The notes: generated by a model from the letters alone, not told the origin. A stretch of 64,000 nucleotides of DNA from Lapidilactobacillus dextrinicus DSM 20335 (GCF_001436095.1 NZ_AYYK01000025.1:32224-96223); one strand, 5' to 3'; positions 1 to 9,736 are shown, counted from the first letter of the stretch. Made by a program: numbers and translations.

Positions 1-787
1 TAAAATTAATCCGATTCGTTGCAACGTTAATACTACGATTGATCAATCGAGCAATATCGGTCATTGAAAAGCCGTAGAAGCGTTGTAGCCCAAAGATATC
101 CGATTTATGCTGGGTAATCTCTGTTTCAGGAATTTGATTGCGCCCTACTAAGGCAATCAAAGTTTGCCAATCAAAGTTGGCTAATTCGGCTGGACTAATC
201 TCAGAAATCGCTGCCGTTGTTTGAGCTTGTTTAAACTTTGCTGCACCGGTCTTAACTTCTTGCGGTGGTGTCAATAAAGCCGAATCTGCCATATGAAAAA
301 CGTCTAAAAAACCGACCGTTAATTCCTTAGTGTCAGTTAAATCCACTTCAGGCAATTGAAACTCACGTTGTAAAGCCATAAATTTTTTACGTGAAACGCG
401 CTCTAATAAGTACGTTGCTAAAATTTCTTCTTGAAAAAACTTCTCCGGTGCTAACGGTGCTAATAACCGATAAATTAAATAATCACCTAATGTATCTCGC
501 TTTTGGTAAGTTTTTAAGAGACCACAGGCTTCTAGTTGTTGCCGTGATTTTAGAAAAGTTCGTGCATCTTGATCAAGCGAATCGAACAATTCAAAATGTG
601 CTGAACGTTGTGAGATTAATTGTTGATCGTTAACTTCATGCCATAAGGACAAGTAAAGTGTGAAAGCCTGTGCCGATAAAATTGGTTGATACAAGGCTGT
701 AAAAACATGTTGATTCAAATCACTCCAATTAGCGCCACGAACTAGAAAATACCCTAATTGGGGATCAATCATTGTTTCAGTTCTCAT
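1..787 (-). CDS. dnaB: Replication initiation/membrane attachment protein DnaB (partial, C-terminus outside window)
   Basis: Reading the minus strand from an ATG at 787 gives an open frame of 262 residues that runs off the left edge without a stop. The N-terminus ([19 protein letters not shown] from the second ATG at 772) and the run of helical DnaB/DnaD-like sequence resemble the Gram-positive DnaB protein, which helps load the replicative helicase together with DnaD and DnaI at oriC and restart sites. The ATG at 787 overlaps the end of nrdR by 11 bases and is preceded by AAGGATG. The nrdR-dnaB order is the usual one in Firmicutes, where dnaI normally follows. This is not the replicative helicase that is called DnaB in E. 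coli. Confidence 0.85.
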   Translation of the reverse strand, partial: MRTETMIDPQLGYFLVRGANWSDLNQHVFTALYQPILSAQAFTLYLSLWHEVNDQQLISQRSAHFELFDSLDQDARTFLKSRQQLEACGLLKTYQKRDTLGDYLIYRLLAPLAPEKFFQEEILATYLLERVSRKKFMALQREFQLPEVDLTDTKELTVGFLDVFHMADSALLTPPQEVKTGAAKFKQAQTTAAISEISPAELANFDWQTLIALVGRNQIPETEITQHKSDIFGLQRFYGFSMTDIARLINRSINVATNRINF

Positions 788-1292
788 TAATTGACTCATC
801 CTTATTATCTTGAACCTGATGATGATCGTTACTGTCATTTTCACGAGCCATCATTTCTTGAACTTCTTTCATAAAGACACTCATGTCTTTAAACTCACGA
901 TAAACACTGGCAAAACGGATATAAGCAACATCATCTACACTGGCTAAATATTTCATCACTAACTCGCCAATTGCTTCAGAACGAATTTCATTTTCGCCAG
1001 TTTGGCGGATATCATGTTCAATCTTATCAACGATTTCTGTCATTTGATCCATTGTAACTGGCCGCTTTTCAGCAGCACGAACTAGACCGCGCATGATTTT
1101 TTCACGATTGAATTCTTCACGGGTGCCATTTTTCTTAACGACTAATACTGGTGTCTGTTCAATGCGCTCAAAAGTGGTAAAGCGGTAGCCACAATTTTCG
1201 CATTCCCGGCGGCGACGAATTGCCCGTCCTTCATCAGCAGGACGGCTATCAACAACCTTTAATGAATTATGGTGACAACGTGGGCATTGCAT
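777..1292 (-). CDS. nrdR: Transcriptional repressor NrdR (ribonucleotide reductase regulator)
   Basis: A 171-residue protein with an N-terminal zinc ribbon (CPRC at residues 3-6 and CENC at 31-34) followed by an ATP-cone domain from about residue 49 ([18 protein letters not shown]). NrdR senses ATP/dATP through the ATP cone and represses ribonucleotide reductase genes by binding NrdR boxes. It is a little longer than the usual 150-160 residues because of a polar, acidic C-terminal tail. The start is supported by GAGGTG eight bases upstream. It has its own promoter after the coaE terminator and overlaps dnaB, so the two genes are probably co-transcribed. No NrdR target gene is in the window. 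Confidence 0.96.
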   Translation of the reverse strand: MQCPRCHHNSLKVVDSRPADEGRAIRRRRECENCGYRFTTFERIEQTPVLVVKKNGTREEFNREKIMRGLVRAAEKRPVTMDQMTEIVDKIEHDIRQTGENEIRSEAIGELVMKYLASVDDVAYIRFASVYREFKDMSVFMKEVQEMMARENDSNDHHQVQDNKDESINEN

Positions 1293-1330
1293 TCAAAAAA
1301 CACCTCGATTTAAACTTATTTGCTGTTGTT

Positions 1331-1360
1331 ATTATACCTTAAAAAAGAAATGTGTACCAA
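1331..1360 (-). promoter_or_regulatory. Promoter of nrdR-dnaB
   Basis: On the minus strand a perfect TATAAT (plus 1331-1336) lies about 40 bases before the nrdR start. The best -35 (TTGGTA, plus 1355-1360, 18-base spacer) lies inside the stem of the coaE terminator, so terminator and promoter overlap. Confidence 0.5.
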
Positions 1361-1395
1361 TGACGAAACAATAGTCTGGTCATTGGTACACATTT
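1348..1395 (-). terminator. Intrinsic terminator after coaE
   Basis: Perfect 17-bp inverted repeat (1348-1364 with 1379-1395) with a 14-base loop, followed on the minus strand by TTCTTTTTT. It overlaps the coaE stop codon by two bases and separates coaE from nrdR. Confidence 0.9.
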
Positions 1396-2008
1396 AATTT
1401 GCTAAAAATTTTTGAAACGCTGAACTATACCAAAAGGCTGCAAAAGTTTTCGGTAAGTCGTCAATTGGTTTAGAGGTGTCTAACACAAAATCGGCACGAG
1501 CCAATCGTTCGTCATGACTCATTTGTGAGGCAATTCTTGCTTTTGCTGCTGCTTCAGTAAGATGATCGCGTTGTTCAACACGCACCAATTGAATTTGTGG
1601 CGCAACATCAACCACTAAAACCGCATCGCACAATTGATCATAGCCAGTTTCAAATAATAAAGGAATATCATAAACAATTAAATCACGATCGGCCGCGCGA
1701 TATGCCACCGTTTGCCGTAGAATTTCTTGGCGAATTAACGGATGTGTTAACTGATCTAATTTTTGTAGTGCTTCAGGATCCGCGAAAACTAACTGACCCA
1801 GTTTTTGCCGATTTAAGCGACCATCTGCTAATAAATAATCTGAACCAAAAGCAGCAATAATTGCAGTTAATCCGGGTTGATTAGGTTCGACAATTTGATG
1901 AGCAATTAAATCGGCATCAATTACAGCTGCCCCTTGTTTTTTAAACAAGGTGGAAACTGCTGATTTACCCGAAGCAATACCACCAGTTAAACCAAGTACC
2001 TTACTCAT
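1394..2008 (-). CDS. coaE: Dephospho-CoA kinase
   Basis: A 204-residue kinase that phosphorylates dephospho-CoA at the ribose 3'-OH, the last step of coenzyme A synthesis. The P-loop GGIASGKS is at residues 9-16, and the lid and CoA-binding segments typical of the family follow (IDADLIAHQIV, DIPLLFETG). The open frame extends 20 residues upstream, but the ATG at 2008 (MSKVLGLTGG) fits the family and overlaps the mutM stop as ATGAGTAA, a normal translational coupling. It is the last gene of polA-mutM-coaE, ending in a strong terminator. Confidence 0.95.
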   Translation of the reverse strand: MSKVLGLTGGIASGKSAVSTLFKKQGAAVIDADLIAHQIVEPNQPGLTAIIAAFGSDYLLADGRLNRQKLGQLVFADPEALQKLDQLTHPLIRQEILRQTVAYRAADRDLIVYDIPLLFETGYDQLCDAVLVVDVAPQIQLVRVEQRDHLTEAAAKARIASQMSHDERLARADFVLDTSKPIDDLPKTFAAFWYSSAFQKFLAN

Positions 2009-2849
2009 GATCAGGCACTTCAATTGGTAGTGGTTGGCATTGCGGACAGAAATGTGTTCCTCGACCACCTAGTTTTATTTTTTCAATGGTGGTGCCACAG
2101 CGCTCACAAGATTGGCCTTGACGACCATAAACATGGAGATCAAATTGAAATTGGCCAGTATTGCCATTAGCGTCAACATAACTACGAATCGTTGTACCGC
2201 CATGATCAACCGCCATCTTTAATTCTTGAATAATATTATCATGTAAAACCTCAGCTTGCGCGCGCGTGATGGCGTTAGCTGGTAATAACGGGCTAATTTG
2301 ACTTAACCACAAAACCTCATCTACGTAAATATTGCCTAAACCAGTCACTACATGTTGATCTAGTAAAACTTGTTTAATAGCTTTATGATGGTGACGTAAT
2401 GCTGTATAAAATGAGTCAACCTTGAAATCGGAGCTGAAAGGTTCTGGTCCTAAAGCTTTGATCCCAGAAACTTGCGCTTCCGTTCCTGTTTGCACAAGTT
2501 GCATCCGGCCAAACTTACGGACATCTTGATATTGCAAGGCGCTCCCATCGGTAAATTCGAATACAACGTGAACGTGTTTATTCTCAGGTTCAGTCACTTG
2601 GCGAACGAAATACTTCCCTTCCATTCTTAAATGACTAATCATCGTTAAGTCATGGTCAAACCGGAATAACAAGTATTTACCACGGCGATCAATCGTGAGT
2701 AATTTTCTTCCCTGTAAAGCCGTCACAAAACCTTCCGGATCACCGACAATAATTTTAGCGTAGTAAACATGGATATCTTTAATTGTTTTATTTTGAATTA
2801 GACCTAATAAAGAGCGACGAACGGTTTCAACTTCTGGTAATTCTGGCAC
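2001..2849 (-). CDS. mutM: Formamidopyrimidine-DNA glycosylase (Fpg/MutM)
   Basis: A 282-residue bifunctional glycosylase/AP lyase that removes 8-oxoguanine and formamidopyrimidines. It begins with PELPEVETVRRSL, in which the proline exposed after Met removal is the catalytic nucleophile and the glutamate next to it is the general acid. The C-terminus carries the C-x2-C...C-x2-C zinc finger (CERC ... CPQC). The start is GTG at 2849, behind AAGGGG. It sits 41 bases downstream of polA and overlaps coaE, forming a repair operon. Confidence 0.97.
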   Translation of the reverse strand: MPELPEVETVRRSLLGLIQNKTIKDIHVYYAKIIVGDPEGFVTALQGRKLLTIDRRGKYLLFRFDHDLTMISHLRMEGKYFVRQVTEPENKHVHVVFEFTDGSALQYQDVRKFGRMQLVQTGTEAQVSGIKALGPEPFSSDFKVDSFYTALRHHHKAIKQVLLDQHVVTGLGNIYVDEVLWLSQISPLLPANAITRAQAEVLHDNIIQELKMAVDHGGTTIRSYVDANGNTGQFQFDLHVYGRQGQSCERCGTTIEKIKLGGRGTHFCPQCQPLPIEVPDHE

Positions 2850-2890
2850 GCTATTAATCCCCTTAACTAAATTTCACAGTAGACCTTAAT

Positions 2891-5563
2891 CTATTTGGCA
2901 TCATACCAAGTCTTGCCATGGGCACTTTCAACAACTAGTGGCACGTCCAAACTGACTGCAGAGTCCATCACACTTGGTACTAATTTTTCCAAAATTGGAA
3001 TTTCTGATGCAGGTGCTTCAAAAATTAATTCATCATGAACCTGCAATAACATTTTAGCTTGTAAGTTTTCAGCTTGCAGACGCTTTTGCATGTTAATCAT
3101 GGCAACTTTAATAATATCGGCCGCGCTACCCTGAATAGGCGTGTTCATGGCTGTTCGTTCAGCAAATGAACGCAAATTAAAGTTCTTTGATTTAATATCA
3201 GGCAAATAACGACGTCGGTGCATAATTGTTTCTACATAGCCCTGTTCTTTTGCCAAAGCCACGATGTCATCAATATAAGTCTTAACATCCGGATATTGTT
3301 CAAAATATGCCGCAATAAAAGCAGCTGCTTGTTTGCGAGAAATTCCAATATTTTTGGATAAGCCATAATCACTAATCCCATATACAATCCCAAAGTTAGT
3401 CGCTTTAGCCTGACGCCGCATATCCGGTGTTACTTCACTAGGATCATTCAAGCCAAAAATACTCATAGCAGTATGCGCGTGAATGTCATAACCACTCTTA
3501 AAAGCAGCTTGCATATTCTTATCGCCAGAAACATGCGCTAAAACACGCAATTCCACTTGCGAGTAATCACTAGAAAAAATCTCCCAGTCAGGATGACTTG
3601 GCACAAAGGCCTGGCGAATTTTGCGACCTTCTGGCAACCGAATTGGAATATTTTGCAAGTTAGGATCAACAGAAGATAGGCGTCCAGTCTGCGTCAATGT
3701 TTGCAAATAACGCGTATGCACTTTGTGATCAGGATGAATGACTTTAAGCAAACCCTTGATATAAGTTGATTGTAACTTAGAAATTTGCCGATAAGTTAAA
3801 ATACGTTGCACGATTGGATGTGCGCTTTGTAATTGTTCCAAAACTTCAACTGAGGTTGAATAACCCGTTTTGTTTTTCTTAATCACTGGTAATTTTAATT
3901 CTTCAAACAAGACCGTTCCCAGTTGTTTAGGCGAATTAATATTAAATTCATGACCAGCATCTTCATAAATCAACGCTTCAATTTCTGATAGCGTCTTGCC
4001 AAAGTCCGTCTGCATTTGTTGTAGACGTTGACTATCAACCGTAATACCAGCGAGCTCCATTTGACCTAAAACAATGGCCAATGGTGCTTCAATTTCGTCA
4101 TATAATTGATCTTGATCATTATCCTGAAGTTGCTTTAATAATTCCGGACGTAAGTCATAAATTGCCTTGGCTTTACGTGCTAAGTGTTCACCTAATACTG
4201 CCTGTTCAGTTGGAACTGCGCGTTTAGCACCTTTACCATAAACTTCTAAATCAGTCTGAACATCGAAATAGTCATATTGTTGCGCTAAAATTCCTAAATC
4301 ATTGCTATTATCATTAGTATCTAGCAAATAAGACGCTAGCAATAAATCAAAAGTCATCGCATTAATTGGCGTGCCTAGACGCTCCATTAGCACCATTGTT
4401 TTTTTACTATCGAAAACATCTTTTGGTTGTTTTGAATCTTGCAGCCAGTTTTTAAGCACTGGTGCTTCTAATAAACCTAAATCAGTACTGTAATACCATT
4501 GTTCATCAGTCCCAAAAGCAAAACCAATTGGCATCTCGACATGATAATTATCACCCAAAATATCGATCACAAAACTACGTTGCTTCTTATCAGCCAGCGC
4601 TCTTTCTAGATTAGCTTCTGTTAATTCGACAAATGGCAGTTCAGTCATTTTAGGCATAGCTGCGCCATTTTCATCATTTTGTGGCATTTTAGCTAGTTTT
4701 GATTTGAAATTCATTTGTTGATAAAACTGAACTAGTGCTGCTTCATCAACAGGCTGACGTTCAGTATCAGCTAAAGAAATAGTTAATGGTGCTTCCACGT
4801 TAATTGTTGCCAACTTTTTACTTAAAAACGCGTTTTCTTTATCGTTGATCAAATTTTCTTTAAGCTTGCTCTTTTTCATTTCATCAACATGCTCATATAA
4901 GTTCTCAACGCTGCCATATTCAGCTAATAGCTTGAGTGCAGTTTTTTCACCGACTTTAGTCACACCAGGATAATTATCCGAGGTATCTCCCATTAAGCCC
5001 TTCATGTCAATGATTTGTGTTGGTGTTAAGCCTAATTTTTCTTGGAGGTATGCTGGTGTATAAGCTTCCACATCATTAACACCCTTGCGGTTCACCTTAA
5101 CGGTAGTGTTATCACTTGTGAGTTGCGTTAAGTCACGATCACCGGTTACAACAACAACAGGCATTTTGCCAACTGCTTCTTTAGCCAATGTCCCAATAAT
5201 ATCATCGGCTTCATAGTCAGCTAATTGATAATGAGTGATACCGTAAGCATCTAATAATGTATTGAAATAAGGCATTTGTTCCGAAAGCTCAGCCGGCGTT
5301 TTGCTTCTCGTTCCTTTATACTCATCAAACATTTTTGTTCGAAAAGTTGTTTTGCCTGCATCAAAGGCCACTAAAACATTGGTTGGTTGTTCACTAGCTA
5401 GTAAATTATCTAGCATGTTACTAAAGGTATAGAGGGCGTTAGTATGCAAGCCTTCTTGATTGGTGAATTTATCTAGTGAATTATGCAAGGCAAAAAAAGC
5501 TCGGAATGCCAAGCTGTTGCCATCTAGTAATAAAAGCTTTTTATTTTGATCAGATTGTGACAT
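2891..5563 (-). CDS. polA: DNA polymerase I
   Basis: An 890-residue family A polymerase for Okazaki fragment maturation and repair. The N-terminal 5'-nuclease domain is intact (LLLLDGNSLAFRAFFAL, DYEADDIIGTLA, GDTSDNYPGV). The C-terminal polymerase motifs are all present: A (DYSQVELRVLAH), B (RRQAKATNFGIVYGIS) and C (QVHDELIFEAP). The middle 3'-5' exonuclease fold is degenerate: the DxE of motif Exo I is replaced (FVIDILGDNYH) and the Exo III YxxxD is not seen, as is common in Bacillus and Lactobacillus Pol I, so proofreading is probably absent. The ATG follows GGGAGGC. Confidence 0.97.
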   Translation of the reverse strand: MSQSDQNKKLLLLDGNSLAFRAFFALHNSLDKFTNQEGLHTNALYTFSNMLDNLLASEQPTNVLVAFDAGKTTFRTKMFDEYKGTRSKTPAELSEQMPYFNTLLDAYGITHYQLADYEADDIIGTLAKEAVGKMPVVVVTGDRDLTQLTSDNTTVKVNRKGVNDVEAYTPAYLQEKLGLTPTQIIDMKGLMGDTSDNYPGVTKVGEKTALKLLAEYGSVENLYEHVDEMKKSKLKENLINDKENAFLSKKLATINVEAPLTISLADTERQPVDEAALVQFYQQMNFKSKLAKMPQNDENGAAMPKMTELPFVELTEANLERALADKKQRSFVIDILGDNYHVEMPIGFAFGTDEQWYYSTDLGLLEAPVLKNWLQDSKQPKDVFDSKKTMVLMERLGTPINAMTFDLLLASYLLDTNDNSNDLGILAQQYDYFDVQTDLEVYGKGAKRAVPTEQAVLGEHLARKAKAIYDLRPELLKQLQDNDQDQLYDEIEAPLAIVLGQMELAGITVDSQRLQQMQTDFGKTLSEIEALIYEDAGHEFNINSPKQLGTVLFEELKLPVIKKNKTGYSTSVEVLEQLQSAHPIVQRILTYRQISKLQSTYIKGLLKVIHPDHKVHTRYLQTLTQTGRLSSVDPNLQNIPIRLPEGRKIRQAFVPSHPDWEIFSSDYSQVELRVLAHVSGDKNMQAAFKSGYDIHAHTAMSIFGLNDPSEVTPDMRRQAKATNFGIVYGISDYGLSKNIGISRKQAAAFIAAYFEQYPDVKTYIDDIVALAKEQGYVETIMHRRRYLPDIKSKNFNLRSFAERTAMNTPIQGSAADIIKVAMINMQKRLQAENLQAKMLLQVHDELIFEAPASEIPILEKLVPSVMDSAVSLDVPLVVESAHGKTWYDAK

Positions 5564-5729
5564 ATATGCCTCCCAGATATTGCGTTAACTTCATTCTAGC
5601 AGAGAAAAGAATGAAACAAAAATAAACGAGCTAAATTAAAACTAGAAAACTTTAGCTAATTAACTGTTTGAAAGCTCTGTTAAATTCTCAAAACATATTG
5701 TAAAGGCATAAATTTATAAAACATCAACT

Positions 5730-5920
5730 AAAAAAGTCTGGAACAGAAGTACATCTTAATAATTTGAAGGCAATATTAACGAATATTGGCTGCTAAACGT
5801 GTTCCAAAAGTCAGTCAATTTTGCTTAACATTGAAAGAACCGCTAAATCCGAATGCGGATTTAGCGGTTCTTTCAGTTTAATGCTCATTGCCTAAACAAC
5901 TTTTGTCTCACTCTTTTTTT
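5730..5920. repeat. Structured, repeat-like intergenic element with imperfect terminal inverted ends
   Basis: The 362-base gap between polA and the acetyltransferase gene contains a 191-base block whose two ends are related as imperfect inverted repeats: AAAAAAGTCTGGAACAGAAGT at 5730-5750 and, on the other strand, AAAAAAAGAGTGAGACAAAAG from 5920 inward. Inside are three inverted repeats: TGGAACA/TGTTCCA (5739-5745, 5800-5806), a 7-bp hairpin at 5771-5788, and a perfect 20-bp hairpin with a 4-base loop at 5832-5875. No open reading frame and no T-tract next to the long hairpin are seen. This is the anatomy of a MITE or other dispersed palindromic element, but only one copy is in the window. 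Confidence 0.55.
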
Positions 5921-5925
5921 ATTAG

Positions 5926-6555
5926 TTATTTTTCTTGATTTTTAGCGGTCCAATATTTTTGTTTGGCCTGTTCCCACTTTTGCCGATCTTGATCGTTGAT
6001 CATGCGAATAACTTTAGCTGGATTCCCACCCACAATACTATTAGCAGGTACATCCTTAGTGACAACAGCGCCAGCGCCAACAATCGCATTTTTGCCGATG
6101 GTCACACCTGGTAATATAACGGCACTGCCGCCAATCCAGACGTTATCTTCCACTACAATTGGCGAGCCGAATTCTAAATCTTCAATTCGAATATCAGCCA
6201 CAATTGGATGGCCTGCGGTATAAAAGCCCACCCGTGGTCCAACCATAACATTATTACCAATTGTCACCCGATTAACATCTAGAAAAATACAATCCATATT
6301 GGCATAAAAATTATCGCCAATTGTTATATGGCAACCATAGTCAACATTTATTGGCGGATTAACATATAAATTCTTGCCAGCCTTGCCAAATAATGTTCTT
6401 TCTAAGCGAACAATTTCAGCCGTATTTTCAATGGGTACTTGATTAATTTGCTGAGCAATCATCTTGCCATGAATCGATTTATGTTCAGGTAAAATATCTC
6501 GGGCAACATATAAGTCGCCGGCTAACATTCGTTCATATTCAAAATCTTGAGTCAC
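5926..6555 (-). CDS. maa: Sugar O-acetyltransferase, maltose/galactoside acetyltransferase type (left-handed beta-helix)
   Basis: A 209-residue protein with the N-terminal Mac domain (YERMLAGDLYVARDI) followed by hexapeptide repeats of the left-handed beta-helix (ITIGDNF, VTIGNNVMVGPRV, IVVEDNVWIGGSAVILPGV, TIGKNAIVGAGAVVTKDV), as in maltose and galactoside O-acetyltransferases that use acetyl-CoA. The catalytic His is probably in YTAGHP. The frame opens with GTG at 6564, but that codon abuts the AGGAG; GTG at 6555 has an 8-base spacing and a family-like MTQDFEYERML start. The true substrate cannot be read from sequence. The VOC gene lies 21 bases upstream in the same direction. Confidence 0.85.
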   Translation of the reverse strand: MTQDFEYERMLAGDLYVARDILPEHKSIHGKMIAQQINQVPIENTAEIVRLERTLFGKAGKNLYVNPPINVDYGCHITIGDNFYANMDCIFLDVNRVTIGNNVMVGPRVGFYTAGHPIVADIRIEDLEFGSPIVVEDNVWIGGSAVILPGVTIGKNAIVGAGAVVTKDVPANSIVGGNPAKVIRMINDQDRQKWEQAKQKYWTAKNQEK

Positions 6556-6576
6556 AGTTAACACTCCTGTTTTAAC

Positions 6577-6957
6577 TTATTCTGTGGTTAATTCAATTAA
6601 ATTACCTTCTGGATCCTGGACAACAGCTTCATAATAACCATCGCCAGTTGTCCGTGGTCCATTTAATAATGGGTAACCATCTTCTGAAAGACGCAACGCC
6701 AAATCATCAACAGCTTGTTGATCGCCAACAGCTATTGCCAAATGACTATAGCCTAACGTTTCACCAGGTTGTAGGTTAACAAATTTTTTACTGGTAATTT
6801 CTAACCGGCTACCAGAAGCAAAGGTTAAAAAGTATGATTGAAATTTTGTATTGGGATTTTCATAACGAGCCCCACTTTGCGCACCAAAATAATGTTCATA
6901 AAAAGTCCGCATCTTTTCTAAATCGTGTGTTAATAAAGCCACATGTTCGATTCGCAT
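6577..6957 (-). CDS. VOC-family metalloenzyme (glyoxalase I-like)
   Basis: A 126-residue vicinal-oxygen-chelate protein made of two beta-alpha-beta-beta-beta units. It begins MRIEHVALLTHDLEKM with the first metal His near residue 5, has RLEITSK and GYSHLAIAV in the middle, and ends DPEGNLIELTTE with the last metal-ligand Glu. This resembles lactoylglutathione lyase (GloA) and the Lactobacillales SMU1112c/CatE-like subgroup; the substrate is unknown. It is upstream of the acetyltransferase gene (21-base gap), so the two are probably one transcript. The start follows GGAGA. Confidence 0.8.
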   Translation of the reverse strand: MRIEHVALLTHDLEKMRTFYEHYFGAQSGARYENPNTKFQSYFLTFASGSRLEITSKKFVNLQPGETLGYSHLAIAVGDQQAVDDLALRLSEDGYPLLNGPRTTGDGYYEAVVQDPEGNLIELTTE

Positions 6958-7056
6958 TCAACAGATCTCCATTTATTTCTTAAAATTAGTTTCCCTGTTA
7001 TCTTATCATGTTAACGGTTACTTTGTATTAAAAATTGCCACTTTTCAATTAAAAAA

Positions 7057-7106
7057 ATAGTGTCAGTTAATCCTGGGCCTTAGCCCTGAAATTTAACTGA
7101 CACTAT
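7057..7106 (-). terminator. Intrinsic terminator after murC
   Basis: A 14-bp inverted repeat (7057-7070 with 7093-7106) encloses a second GGGC/GCCC stem and is followed on the minus strand by a run of seven T. Confidence 0.9.
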
Positions 7107-7116
7107 CTATCATTTT

Positions 7117-8430
7117 CTAATTAATCAGATCTTTAAATGCTTGTTCATATTTTTGAATGTCGCCTGCACCCATAAAGACAATCACAGCGCCTTTCTCGTT
7201 AACCAGTGGGCTTAAGTCATCTAAGTGAATAACTGAGCCACCATGATTAATTAAAGCACCTAAATCAGCGCTTGAAACACTACCTTGATGTTCCCGAACC
7301 GAACCAAAAATCTCAGTTAGGAACACTTCGTCAGCCAAATTTAAACTCTTAGCAAAGCCAGGCATTAAAGCCTTAGTCCGACTATAAGTATGTGGTTGGA
7401 AGACAGCAACGATTTTCTTATCAGGATATTTTTGACGAGCTGCATCAATGGTTGCCTTAATTTCAGATGGATGGTGTGCGTAATCATCAATGATCGTGTA
7501 CTGATTAATATCTGTCTCACTAAAGCGGCGTTTAACACCCTTAAAGGTCAACAATTCTGCTGCAACTTCAGTCATTGATAAACCTTCTAAATAGCTAACC
7601 CCGACAACAGCTAAACTATTTAAAATATTATGTTGGCCAAAGAGTCGAATTTCAAAATGACCCAGAATCTGACCATCGTGTTTCACATCAAATTCAGAAC
7701 CCAAGTCCGTACGTTTGATATTAATTGCTTGGAAATCATCGCCGTCATTTAGACCATAATAATAGATTGGCACATTGGCTTTAATTTGACGAATGTTTTG
7801 ATCCTCACCCCAAGCAAAAATACCCTTTTGAGTTTGATCAGCCTCAGTTTGAAAAGCACTAATCACATCATTAACATCTTGATAATAATCAGGATGATCA
7901 AAGTCGATATTGGTCATAATCGTATAATCAGGATGATAAGCTAAGAAATGCCGACGATATTCATCAGCTTCATAAACAAAGAACTTCGCATCGTCAACGC
8001 CTTTACCAGTACCATCGCCAACCAAATAAGACGTTTTAGCCACACCACTTAAAACATGGGCTAACAATCCCGTTGTGCTGGTCTTACCATGCGTACCAGA
8101 AACACCAATACTAACGTAACCCTTTAATAGTTCACTTAAGAAATCAGGATAGCTAACGATTTTAGCCCCTTGTTCTTTAGCAGCAACTACTTCTGGATGC
8201 GTTTCTGGAAAAGCATTTCCCTTAATGTAAGTCCAACCTGGTTTAACATTGTCAGCACTAAAGGAATACATGGGTATGCCCGCTTCTTCCAATGGTGTTT
8301 GTGTGAAAGTATACTGATCAATATCAGAACCTGCCACTTCATAACCTAAGTCTTTTAAAATTAAAGCCAAAGCACTCATGCCTGACCCTTTAATACCGAT
8401 GAAATATACTTTTTTATCTGCAGCCGTCAT
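7117..8430 (-). CDS. murC: UDP-N-acetylmuramate--L-alanine ligase
   Basis: A 437-residue Mur ligase that adds L-Ala to UDP-MurNAc in the cytoplasm using ATP, the first peptide step of peptidoglycan synthesis. N-terminal Rossmann motif [14 protein letters not shown]-binding [19 protein letters not shown] and FQPHTYSRT are all present. The frame extends six codons upstream to a TTG, but that TTGGAG is itself the ribosome-binding site; the ATG at 8430 ([13 protein letters not shown]) gives the normal length. It is followed by a strong terminator and preceded by ytpR. Confidence 0.97.
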   Translation of the reverse strand: MTAADKKVYFIGIKGSGMSALALILKDLGYEVAGSDIDQYTFTQTPLEEAGIPMYSFSADNVKPGWTYIKGNAFPETHPEVVAAKEQGAKIVSYPDFLSELLKGYVSIGVSGTHGKTSTTGLLAHVLSGVAKTSYLVGDGTGKGVDDAKFFVYEADEYRRHFLAYHPDYTIMTNIDFDHPDYYQDVNDVISAFQTEADQTQKGIFAWGEDQNIRQIKANVPIYYYGLNDGDDFQAINIKRTDLGSEFDVKHDGQILGHFEIRLFGQHNILNSLAVVGVSYLEGLSMTEVAAELLTFKGVKRRFSETDINQYTIIDDYAHHPSEIKATIDAARQKYPDKKIVAVFQPHTYSRTKALMPGFAKSLNLADEVFLTEIFGSVREHQGSVSSADLGALINHGGSVIHLDDLSPLVNEKGAVIVFMGAGDIQKYEQAFKDLIN

Positions 8431-8465
8431 CTTATCATCTATCTCCAAAAATTTATCGTAATCGT

Positions 8466-9101
8466 TTAATAATTAGCAGAATAGTCGCCAGCAAAGTCAA
8501 AGGGTGCGCCAGTTTGACTTGCAGCGTCTAAAACTAAAATACCATGTCGTTGTGGTGCATTAGGTAAACCTAATTCATGAGCACTACAAATCATACCGTA
8601 ACTTTCAACGCCCCGTAATTTACCTGGCCAAATAATCTTACCATCAGGCATCATCGCGCCAATTTTTGCAACGACAACTTTTTGACCAGCACCAACATTA
8701 GGCGCACCGCAGACAATTTGTAATTTTTCAGTGCCAAGGTCAACTTGGGCAATGTGTAAATGATCTGAATCAGGATGTTCAACTAAGGTTTCAACATGAC
8801 CAATTACAAATTTAGGTTGATTGTCAAAAGGTACTTCAAAATCAAAGCCAGCTTTTTTAACCGCTGCATTAACTTCAGCAATTTGACTTTCGGTCAAAAG
8901 GATTTGGCCGTTGCCCTTTAAATCATGAACATATTGAGAAGCGTTAAATAAATTAACACCAACTAATTCGTTATTATCTTTTTTGGTAAGACGCGTTACG
9001 TCACCGTTTGTGGCAACATTTTGTTCAGCGTTAGTTGCTTGTCCAGTCACCATAATCAGAACATCGCCTAGGACTGTGGGATTGTAGCTTGAGATCAGCA
9101 A
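8466..9101 (-). CDS. ytpR: YtpR family tRNA-binding domain protein
   Basis: A 211-residue protein with an N-terminal DUF4479 region and a C-terminal EMAP/Trbp-type tRNA-binding OB fold ([54 protein letters not shown]), the domain also found at the N-terminus of PheT. The cellular role is not established. The frame opens 10 codons earlier, at a TTG with no ribosome-binding site; I chose the TTG at 9101 because it has AAGGAAG eight bases upstream and gives the usual family start (LLISSYNP). It lies between a thioredoxin-like gene and murC, an order also seen in other Firmicutes. Confidence 0.85.
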   Translation of the reverse strand: MLISSYNPTVLGDVLIMVTGQATNAEQNVATNGDVTRLTKKDNNELVGVNLFNASQYVHDLKGNGQILLTESQIAEVNAAVKKAGFDFEVPFDNQPKFVIGHVETLVEHPDSDHLHIAQVDLGTEKLQIVCGAPNVGAGQKVVVAKIGAMMPDGKIIWPGKLRGVESYGMICSAHELGLPNAPQRHGILVLDAASQTGAPFDFAGDYSANY

Positions 9102-9227
9102 TCGGAAAACTTCCTTTTCATTAATTTTCAAAAAAATAAAGCTTGTTGAAAAATCACGGGTAGATGAACTTTAACCGGACTTCAGCACGCTTTATATTGT
9201 AAGATAATTGTCAGACTTTTTAAAGTA

Positions 9228-9557
9228 TTACTTAGTAAAAGCTAAGCCGTTAATGAAATTTTCAATTTCTTGCTTAGTTTTACGATCTTTGTTTACAAAA
9301 CGACCAACTTCTTGGCCATCTTGATAAGCAACAAAGCTTGGAATTCCCATAATACCTAATTCTTGAGCTAATTCAAGATATTGATCGCGATCAACTTCAA
9401 CAAAAGTAATATCAGGATATTCAGCTTCAATCGCTGGCATTGCTGGTTTAATAAAACGGCAATCACCACACCAAGTTGCTGTAAAGAATAAAATCGTTTT
9501 ATCGTGAGCTGTTACAGTGTTTAAATCTTGTTGATTAAATTCAGCTAATTGTTTCAT
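9228..9557 (-). CDS. ytpP: Thioredoxin-like protein (YtpP type)
   Basis: A 109-residue single-domain thioredoxin fold with the redox motif WCGDC (about residues 28-32), the cis-proline segment MGIPSFVAY and no signal peptide, so it acts in the cytoplasm. The CGDC active site differs from the CGPC of housekeeping TrxA. The ATG follows GGAGG with a normal spacing. The protein shares its direction with ytpR, 126 bases downstream. Its redox partner is unknown. Confidence 0.85.
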   Translation of the reverse strand: MKQLAEFNQQDLNTVTAHDKTILFFTATWCGDCRFIKPAMPAIEAEYPDITFVEVDRDQYLELAQELGIMGIPSFVAYQDGQEVGRFVNKDRKTKQEIENFINGLAFTK

Positions 9558-9736
9558 GAGCTACCTCCAAATCATTCTGTGATAATCATAAGCTATCCTT
9601 TAGTAAGCGTCAATCAATTCGTTTTTTAACTTAAAAAGTGACCCGTTAGCAAGCAAATCAATGTGGCTATTGTTTGCTCCTAACAACAAAACAGCGTATC
9701 CTATAGATAATATCATGTTGGCGGAGGAAGTATCCC

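Noticed and set aside
391..633. 80-codon plus-strand open frame
   Set aside because: Antisense to the clear dnaB coding sequence; no ribosome-binding site.
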